Made by a program: the position numbers and the translations under genes | Source: Anaerolineales bacterium UBA6663 | GTDB taxonomy: Bacteria; Chloroflexota; Anaerolineae; Anaerolineales; UBA6663 | Length of the DNA: 19,849 nucleotides | NCBI GenBank assembly: GCA_002455335.1 | Contig: DKKP01000108.1 | Span: 1,597-21,445, forward strand | Direction of reading: 5' to 3' | The notes under the pieces: model-generated | Databases searched by the model: none | What the model was told of the DNA's origin: nothing | The model's input: only the letters and a program-made list of their open reading frames with translations | In this document: positions 14,831 to 19,849 of the stretch, piece after piece | Layout of the letters: each line of letters opens with the position of its first letter | How positions within the stretch are numbered: the stretch's first letter is position 1

Positions 14831-16129
14831 ATGTCATTGCGAGAACGTTTGCAAGAGCGGGCGGCGAAACTGGGCCGGCCCGTGCGGGTCGGGTTGGTGG
14901 GCGCCGGGCAAATGGGCACCGGCCTGCTCAGCCAGATGGAGAAGATGGCGGGCATGCGCGTCGTGGCGTGCGCCGATGTGTTGCCCGGCCGGGCGCGTGC
15001 CGCCTATCAGGAGGCCAGCGTCGATCCGGCGCTTGTCGCGCCCGACACCGACGACTTCGAGGCCGCGGCCGACGCGATCGAGGCCGGCCGGCGTGTGGCG
15101 ACGACCGATGCCGACTGGCTCGTGTCGATCCCGAACCTCGACGTCGTGCTCGAGTGCACGGGCGTGCCCGAGGTCGGCGCGCGCGTGTGCGCGGCCGCGA
15201 TCGAGGCCGGTAAGAACACGGTCAACATGAACGTCGAGACCGACGCCACGGTCGGCTACATCCTTGCCAGGCGTGCGCGGGAGAAGGGCGTGGTCTACAC
15301 GCTTGTCGCAGGCGACGAGCCGGGCACGATCAAGGAGATGTACGACTTCGCCGAGGCGCTCGGCTTCGAGATCGTCACGGTCGGCAAGGGCAAGAACAAC
15401 CCGCTCGATCGCACAGCCAACCCCGACAGCTGCTCGGCCAAGGCCAAGGCCGCCAACATGAGCGCCAAGATGCTGGCCTCGTTCGTCGACGGCACCAAAA
15501 CTATGGTCGAGATGACGTCGATCGGCAACGGCACGGGCTATGCGCCCGAGGTGGCCGGCGCCTACGGCCCGCAATGCTCGGTCAAAGACCTGGCCAACGT
15601 CTTCATCCCGAAAGCCGATGGCGGCATCTTCGAGCGACGGGGCGGGGTCGACTACGCTGTGGGCGACGTCGCTCCGGGCGTATTCGTGATCATCACCACG
15701 GATCAGCCCAAGATCATCACGGACCTGAACTACCTGCGGCTCAACGGCAACGGCAAGTATTGGGCGCTCTATCGCCCTTACCACCTGGCCAACCTCGAGT
15801 GCCCGATCACGGTCGCCAAGGCCGTGCTCGACAACGAAGTCACGCTCCAGACCGTCAATGCACCGGTCGCCGAGACCGTAGCCTGCGCGAAGCGCGACCT
15901 GGCGCCCGGAGACAAGCTCGATTCGCTGGGCGGCTTCACCATGTACGGGCTCATCGACCGGGCCGAAGTGGTGCGCGCCGAAGGCATGTTGCCGCTTGGC
16001 CTGGCCGTCGGCGCGACCGTCGTGCGCCCTGTCAAGGCCGGGCAACCGATCCGGTACGCCGATGTGGCCCTGGTCGAGGGGCAGACCATCCTCAAGCTGC
16101 GCAGCGCGCAAGACGCGCTGTTGGCCTGA
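14831..16129 (+). CDS. SAF-domain homoserine-dehydrogenase-like oxidoreductase (COG4091; DXR-II/DRL family relative)
   Basis: The 432-residue protein has an N-terminal Rossmann domain with VGLVGAGQMGTGLL (nucleotide loop GAGQMG at residues 24-29), a central domain with VAGDEPGTIKEMYDF (residues 159-173) and VGKGKNNPLDRTANP (184-198), and a C-terminal SAF-like domain from about 345, including DLAPGDKLDSLGGFTMYG. Length and order match the COG4091 family. Members include the type II 1-deoxy-D-xylulose-5-phosphate reductoisomerase (DRL) of Brucella; others are uncharacterised. It lies between the PTS genes, where a sorbitol-6-phosphate dehydrogenase would usually be. I infer that it oxidises, and may rearrange, the imported polyol phosphate. 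It is very unlikely to be a true homoserine dehydrogenase in this context. Confidence 0.85.
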   Translation: MSLRERLQERAAKLGRPVRVGLVGAGQMGTGLLSQMEKMAGMRVVACADVLPGRARAAYQEASVDPALVAPDTDDFEAAADAIEAGRRVATTDADWLVSIPNLDVVLECTGVPEVGARVCAAAIEAGKNTVNMNVETDATVGYILARRAREKGVVYTLVAGDEPGTIKEMYDFAEALGFEIVTVGKGKNNPLDRTANPDSCSAKAKAANMSAKMLASFVDGTKTMVEMTSIGNGTGYAPEVAGAYGPQCSVKDLANVFIPKADGGIFERRGGVDYAVGDVAPGVFVIITTDQPKIITDLNYLRLNGNGKYWALYRPYHLANLECPITVAKAVLDNEVTLQTVNAPVAETVACAKRDLAPGDKLDSLGGFTMYGLIDRAEVVRAEGMLPLGLAVGATVVRPVKAGQPIRYADVALVEGQTILKLRSAQDALLA

Positions 16130-16155
16130 GCCCGACCATCCGCGCCCAGACCGAC

Positions 16156-16941
16156 ATGTCGACCGACCTGGACTTCACCATCCAAGCGCCGCTCGTCGCC
16201 GTCGGTCTGGATGCGCGCGACCCGCAGCAGGTGATCCGTGAACTAGGCGAGCGCCTGCTGCGGGGCGGTTTCGTCAGGCCGTCCTTCGCCGAGGCCGTCA
16301 TCGAAAGGGAGCGGCTGTATCCCACCGGCCTGCCGACGCCTGAGCCGATCGCGCTGCCGCATGCCGACGTCGTTCATTGCCTCCGGCCCGCGCTGGCTGT
16401 GGCGTTGCTGTCGCGGCCTGTGTCTTTCCGAATGATGGGCGACCCAGCGCAAGCCGTCGCCGTGCGGACCGTGCTGGCCCTGTCGGTCGTCGATGTGCCT
16501 CAACAGGTGCGCATCCTCGGCAGGCTTGTGAAGTATTGCCAGACGGCCGATCATGTCCTGGCCTTGCATGCAGCCGCCGGGCCGGACGCTGTCACCGCGC
16601 TGCTGCGGCGCGATCTGTTGGGTGACGAGGGAGATCCCATGACCAGTGAAAACAGCCCGGCCCCGGCCGGCGTCTCGATGATCCTGACCGTGGCGCACGG
16701 CGTCGGGTTGCACGCCCGCCCGGCTGCCAAGTTCGTGCAACTGGCGGCCAAGTACCAGTCCGACGTCACGATCAAAAAGGTCGGCGGCACAGCCGCGCCC
16801 GTCAACGCCAAGAGCATCCTCAAGGTGCTCACCCTGGCGGTCAAGCAGAACGAGCAGATCGAGGTCAGCGCGGCTGGCGCAGATGCCCAGGATGTGCTCA
16901 AGGCATTGCGTGAGCTTGTGGAGTCGAATTTCGGAGAATAG
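16156..16941 (+). CDS. PTS EIIA (galactitol/fructose type) fused to HPr
   Basis: The 261-residue product joins two phosphocarriers. Residues 1-155 are a type-2 EIIA with the active His69 in EPIALPHADVV, closest by eye to the GatA-like group. Residues about 173-261 are HPr: AHGVGLHARPAAKF gives the active His186, and NAKSILKVL carries Ser220, equivalent to regulatory Ser46. There are three extra residues between these two sites compared with typical HPr. A possible internal ATG (residue 162, base 16639) has GAGGGAG just upstream, so a free 100-residue HPr may also be made. The frame is open for 194 codons upstream, but that part overlaps the oxidoreductase and has no family similarity; MSTDLDF at 16156 is the sensible start. 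Confidence 0.88.
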   Translation: MSTDLDFTIQAPLVAVGLDARDPQQVIRELGERLLRGGFVRPSFAEAVIERERLYPTGLPTPEPIALPHADVVHCLRPALAVALLSRPVSFRMMGDPAQAVAVRTVLALSVVDVPQQVRILGRLVKYCQTADHVLALHAAAGPDAVTALLRRDLLGDEGDPMTSENSPAPAGVSMILTVAHGVGLHARPAAKFVQLAAKYQSDVTIKKVGGTAAPVNAKSILKVLTLAVKQNEQIEVSAAGADAQDVLKALRELVESNFGE

Positions 16942-17057
16942 CAATCAGTAGTGAGTGGTCAGCAGTCCGTTCGCGATACCGCGTGGTGCCGTGAACCGAT
17001 TGCTCACGGCTGATCGCTGACCGCCAACCGCTGATCGGTGACGGCTAACCGCTGAAA
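16936..17057. repeat. Head-to-head heptad array between the IIA-HPr gene and ptsI
   Basis: Left arm, inverted units: GAATAGC, AATCAGT, AGTGAGT, GGTCAGC (16936-16963); the first contains the HPr stop codon. Right arm, eight units (17002-17057): GCTCACG, GCTGATC, GCTGACC, GCCAACC, GCTGATC, GGTGACG, GCTAACC, GCTGAAA. The last unit ends on the A of the ptsI ATG, so there is no ribosome-binding site. The centre (16964-17001) is not clearly repetitive. Confidence 0.8.
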
Positions 17058-18775
17058 TGCAACAATTCAAAGGCCTCCCCGCTTCGCCCGGAATCGCCAT
17101 CGGCCCGATCTGGATCTATCGTCCCCAGGAGGCTGTGGTCGAGCGCCATCTCGTCGCCGACCCGACCGCCGAGTGGGTGCGGTTGCAGGTCGCGCTCGCC
17201 AAGGCCCGCACACAGCTTCAGGCGCTCGAGAGCCGGGCGCGCGAGACCATCGGCGAAGAAGAGGCCGAGATCTTCGCTGCACATCAGCTCTTTCTGGCCG
17301 ATGACGACCTCCTGGTCGATCTTCGGACTGTGCTGCGCAATCAGCGTCTGAACGCCGAAGCCGCAGTTGAAGACGCCTTCGAACAACATGCGCAGGCCCT
17401 CGAGGCGCTCGATGAGGAGTACTTCCGGGCCCGCGCCGCCGATGTGCGTGACGTGTCGCGGCGCGTGCTGCGCTGTCTGCAGGATACCGACGACAGCGCC
17501 AACACCCTCAAGGAGCCGTCGATCATCGTCGCCGATGACCTGACGCCTTCAGATACCGTGCAATTCGAGCGCGCCAACGTGCTTGGGCTGGTCACGCTCA
17601 AGGGCGGGCCGACCTCGCATACGGCGATCCTGGCACGCGGCCTTGGGATCCCGGCTGTGGTTAGCGTCCCGGCTCACCTTGAAGACCTGCGCAACGGCTC
17701 GCTCCTGATCCTTGATGGCGGCGCCGGCGAATTGCGCGTCGCGCCCACGCTGGCTGACCTCAACCGCTATAAGGCGAAACAGGCCGAATGGGAGATGCGC
17801 CGCAAGGGTCAGCTCGCCGCCGCGCATGCGCCGGCGACGACGCTTGACGGGCACACGGTCGAAGTCGTCGTCAACATCGGCGGCGCCGAGGACGCCCGAC
17901 TGGGCATCGAAAACGGCGCCGAGGGCGTTGGTCTGTTCCGGACCGAGTTCTTATACCTCGACCGCGAGACGATGCCGACCGAGGCCGAGCAGATCGCGGC
18001 CTATCGCGCCGCCTTCAAGGTCATGGCCGGAAAGACCATGGTCGTGCGCACGCTCGATATCGGCGGCGACAAGTCTGTGCCGTATCTGGGGCTCGAGCAT
18101 GAACCGAATCCGTTTCTGGGCTGGCGCGCGATCCGCATGATCCGCGAGCGACCCGATGTGCTCGAGGACCAGGCGCGCGCGCTGTTGCTGGCGGCCGCCG
18201 AGACCGAGACGAAACTGCATATCATGCTCCCGCTTGTTTCGAGCGTGGGCGAGGTCGAGCGCGCTCGCGAGATCTTCGCCGGCGTGGTCTCTGCGCTGAC
18301 CGCGGCGGGGCGGCGCCCGCCTGAATACAAATTCGGGATCATGATCGAGGTGCCGGCGGCCGCCGTGCAGGCCGATGTCTTCGCCCCGCTGGTCGATTTC
18401 TTCAGCATCGGCACCAACGACCTGACGCAGTACACGCTGGCGGTCGATCGGGGGAACGAACGCGTTGCGGCGATCGCCTCGCCGTATCACCCGGCTGTGT
18501 TGCGGCTGATCAAGATGACGATTGATGCCGCTCATGCGCACGGCAAATGGGTGGGGATGTGCGGCGAGCTGGCCGGCGATGAACTGGCGGCGCCGCTCCT
18601 GCTCGGGCTTGGCCTCGACGAGTTCAGCATGGTGCCGGCCGCCATACCGGCGGTTAAGGCAGCCATCCGCCGCTGGGATCTGGCCCAGTGTCGCGAGATT
18701 GCGGCCCACTGTCTGGCGCTCCCGCAGGCCACGGACATTCGGACATACCTGCGGGGTGTTGCGCCTAAGGATTGA
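17057..18775 (+). CDS. ptsI: PTS Enzyme I (phosphoenolpyruvate-protein phosphotransferase)
   Basis: The 572-residue cytosolic protein starts the phosphorelay by taking phosphate from PEP and giving it to HPr. The N-terminal domain has GLPASPGIAIGPIW and the phosphohistidine motif LKGGPTSHTAILAR with His188. The C-terminal PEP-binding barrel has GVGLFRTEFLY, RTLDIGGDK, FFSIGTNDLTQY and GMCGE, with Cys502 at the same number as in E. coli. Length is normal. The start has no Shine-Dalgarno because the heptad array runs into it. Having EI and HPr at the end of one catabolic cluster suggests that this may be the only PTS of the organism, controlled by one substrate. Confidence 0.96.
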   Translation: MQQFKGLPASPGIAIGPIWIYRPQEAVVERHLVADPTAEWVRLQVALAKARTQLQALESRARETIGEEEAEIFAAHQLFLADDDLLVDLRTVLRNQRLNAEAAVEDAFEQHAQALEALDEEYFRARAADVRDVSRRVLRCLQDTDDSANTLKEPSIIVADDLTPSDTVQFERANVLGLVTLKGGPTSHTAILARGLGIPAVVSVPAHLEDLRNGSLLILDGGAGELRVAPTLADLNRYKAKQAEWEMRRKGQLAAAHAPATTLDGHTVEVVVNIGGAEDARLGIENGAEGVGLFRTEFLYLDRETMPTEAEQIAAYRAAFKVMAGKTMVVRTLDIGGDKSVPYLGLEHEPNPFLGWRAIRMIRERPDVLEDQARALLLAAAETETKLHIMLPLVSSVGEVERAREIFAGVVSALTAAGRRPPEYKFGIMIEVPAAAVQADVFAPLVDFFSIGTNDLTQYTLAVDRGNERVAAIASPYHPAVLRLIKMTIDAAHAHGKWVGMCGELAGDELAAPLLLGLGLDEFSMVPAAIPAVKAAIRRWDLAQCREIAAHCLALPQATDIRTYLRGVAPKD

Positions 18776-18846
18776 CGCTTGGCGATTGCTGATTGCTGAT
18801 AAAGGCTGCCGCGCGATTGCGCTGTTCCATGATCAGCAACTCGCAA
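18770..18846. repeat. Heptad foldback array between ptsI and the unknown gene
   Basis: Units GATTGAC, GCTTGGC, GATTGCT, GATTGCT (18770-18797) contain the ptsI stop codon. Inverted units TCAGCAA and CTCGCAA follow at 18833-18846. TTGCTGAT (18793-18800) and ATCAGCAA (18832-18839) pair perfectly. The array is more decayed than the others and reaches to within a few bases of the -10 box at 18852. Confidence 0.65.
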
Positions 18847-18851
18847 TGCTG

Positions 18852-18857
18852 TATAGT
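18852..18857 (+). promoter_or_regulatory. Putative -10 box of a leaderless transcript
   Basis: TATAGT lies six bases before the ATG at 18864. No -35 box and no Shine-Dalgarno are seen. The spacing equals that at thyA. Confidence 0.4.
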
Positions 18858-18863
18858 TCGGCC

Positions 18864-19307
18864 ATGCAATCCCCCGATCCCAAAGTATTTGTCGGGCGCT
18901 GGGTCGGCCAGACCATGGGCCGGGTCGCGCCCGCGCACGTTTGGGAGGTGTTCGATCGCGGCCACTTCCTGGAGATTCGCACGCGCTGGGAGGGGCAGGG
19001 CGCGGCGCATGCGCTACGCGGGCGCGCGCTTGACGCTGAGCGGTTCGAGATCGTCGGCCTCGAGGCGATCTTCACAGCCACGCTTGTCGACCCGCATCAC
19101 TTCGTCATCCCTGGTTGGGACACCAACGACACCCGGGGGTTTCAGGGCCCCGATTACGATGTGACCTTCTCTCGGCCCGGCTTGGCTGAGTTGATGGCTC
19201 GGCAGATCTGGGAGCAAACGCGGCCAAACCTCACCCGCCCGCGACCTTCGCCCAACCCGCCTGGGCTGCGTTTGCTTACGGGTGGGCTCCGTCGAAAACG
19301 TCGCTAG
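18864..19307 (+). CDS. Small protein of unknown function
   Basis: The 147-residue protein is not recognised. It is rich in predicted short beta strands with aromatic residues: FVGRWVGQTMG, VWEVFDRGHFLEIRTRWEG, FEIVGLEAIFTATLVDPHHFVI and PDYDVTFSRPG. This pattern resembles a small lipocalin-like or calycin barrel, but I cannot assign it. The C-terminal 25 residues are Pro/Arg-rich and probably disordered. No signal peptide is seen. I chose the ATG at 18864 because the -10-like TATAGT is six bases upstream; an ATG at 18846 would lie upstream of it. Its own promoter suggests that it is not part of the PTS operon. It converges on the VWA-protein gene with a 20-bp gap. Confidence 0.6.
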   Translation: MQSPDPKVFVGRWVGQTMGRVAPAHVWEVFDRGHFLEIRTRWEGQGAAHALRGRALDAERFEIVGLEAIFTATLVDPHHFVIPGWDTNDTRGFQGPDYDVTFSRPGLAELMARQIWEQTRPNLTRPRPSPNPPGLRLLTGGLRRKRR

Positions 19308-19327
19308 AGCACGTCTTCCGTGTTTGC

Positions 19328-19849
19328 TCAACCTGTCAGCCGGACGACCTCGCCGAACGGAAACAGATCGAGTTTCTTTCCTCCGGGAGTGACGACCCAG
19401 AGCGTTGGGAAGCTTGGCGCCTCGGGCGGGAACGTGCCGAACCCATCGGTCAGGTATACGGCTACCTTGTGTGGCCAGTCGCCATAATCGCGTTCGGCGA
19501 TCGCGAAGAACGGCCGAAAATCCGTGCCCCCGCCGCCGCGGACCTTGGGTATCTCGGGCAGGGCCGCGTTCACGGCGTGTGGGCCGTCCAGCGCCGCGTC
19601 AGCGTAGTACAGATCGCAGCGCAGGCCGGGGTAAGCCTGCAGGATGCCGTTGACCTCACCCAGGAACTGCCCCAAAAGCTTGCGCTGGATCGAGGCGCTC
19701 GTGTCGAGCGCGACAAGCACCTGGACGCTCTGACCCGAGATGGTCTCGAGATACAGGCCACGCCCGATGAAGCGCCGATCGAACTCCTCGAAGTCGACCG
19801 GCGTGCGGGTGAGGTAGCGCCAGAGATAGCTGCGCCAATCGAGTTGCGG
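19328..19849 (-). CDS. C-terminal part of a DUF2201-like VWA-domain protein (5' end outside window)
   Basis: The frame is open from the window edge to the stop at 19328, giving the last 173 residues. Before the VWA part it reads LDWRSYLWRYLTRTP and FDRRFIGRGLYLE, typical of DUF2201 proteins. The VWA domain shows the metal site: DTSAS, GGGGTDFRPFF and YLTDGFG. These proteins are usually encoded beside a MoxR-type AAA ATPase and may act with it in cofactor insertion or complex assembly. That neighbour would lie beyond 19849. It ends VVRLTG. The frame is convergent with the small unknown gene. Confidence 0.82.
   Translation of the reverse strand, partial: PQLDWRSYLWRYLTRTPVDFEEFDRRFIGRGLYLETISGQSVQVLVALDTSASIQRKLLGQFLGEVNGILQAYPGLRCDLYYADAALDGPHAVNAALPEIPKVRGGGGTDFRPFFAIAERDYGDWPHKVAVYLTDGFGTFPPEAPSFPTLWVVTPGGKKLDLFPFGEVVRLTG

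Noticed and set aside
14834..16111. Long open frame on the minus strand (425 codons) opposite the COG4091 gene
   Set aside because: It mirrors a well-supported gene, has low-complexity His/Arg/Asp-rich composition typical of antisense frames in GC-rich DNA, and shows no family motifs.
14831..16129. Homoserine dehydrogenase for threonine/methionine synthesis
   Set aside because: The SAF-domain architecture and the PTS context point to the COG4091 group, not to the ACT-domain biosynthetic enzyme.
15574..16155. Extended N terminus of the IIA-HPr gene
   Set aside because: This part lies wholly over the COG4091 gene and its translation is Arg/His-rich nonsense; similarity starts at the ATG at 16156.

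Overview
The window is GC-rich (roughly 60-65 % by eye) and fits a member of the Chloroflexota (Chloroflexi). The grounds are indirect: a folA-thyA pair of bacterial type, very large secreted repeat proteins, a secreted protein ending in a W-L-P-F-V-like tail, DUF4405/flavodoxin pairs, and short-period repeat arrays packed between genes. No rRNA, tRNA, CRISPR array or transposase was seen, so the placement is an inference.

Layout. Bases 2-945 (+): the end of a DUF4405-type membrane protein and a Tat-exported flavodoxin-like protein. Bases 897-2202 (-): thyA and folA, reading from right to left. Bases 2440-6414 (+): a 1099-residue secreted protein built from about six copies of a two-lobed beta-rich module, then a HEAT-repeat-like protein. 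Bases 6404-7213 (-): an inositol-monophosphatase family phosphatase. Bases 7261-18775 (+): an 11.4-kb single-strand cluster behind a promoter with a 25-bp perfect palindromic operator. Its order is a SorC-family regulator; acetoin/pyruvate-dehydrogenase type E1 alpha, E1 beta and E2; a galactitol-type PTS IIB; GutM; a glucitol-type PTS permease in four pieces (IIC, second membrane domain, IIB, IIA); a homoserine-dehydrogenase-like SAF-domain oxidoreductase (COG4091, the family of the type II DXP reductoisomerase DRL/DXR-II); a galactitol-type IIA fused to HPr; and Enzyme I. The window ends with a small unknown protein (+) and the C-terminal part of a VWA-domain protein (-).

The cluster is the main result. 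It appears to hold its own complete PTS phosphorelay (EI, HPr, IIA, IIB, IIC) for a polyol, one oxidoreductase and one thiamine-diphosphate/lipoate complex. It lacks the usual sorbitol-6-phosphate dehydrogenase, any kinase and any aldolase. I propose that a polyol is imported as its phosphate, oxidised (and perhaps skeletally rearranged) by the COG4091 enzyme to a 1-deoxy-ketose phosphate, and cleaved by the E1/E2 complex to acetyl-CoA plus an aldose phosphate. If the COG4091 protein works like DXR-II in reverse, the substrate would be 2-C-methyl-D-erythritol: MEP to DXP, then acetyl-CoA plus glyceraldehyde 3-phosphate. This pathway is inferred; the gene identities rest on recognisable motifs.

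A second result is a family of 7- or 8-bp short-period arrays. They occur as head-to-head (foldback) arrays at four gene junctions of the cluster, and as single-orientation arrays inside both linkers of the E2 gene, where a nine-unit octad array keeps the reading frame.
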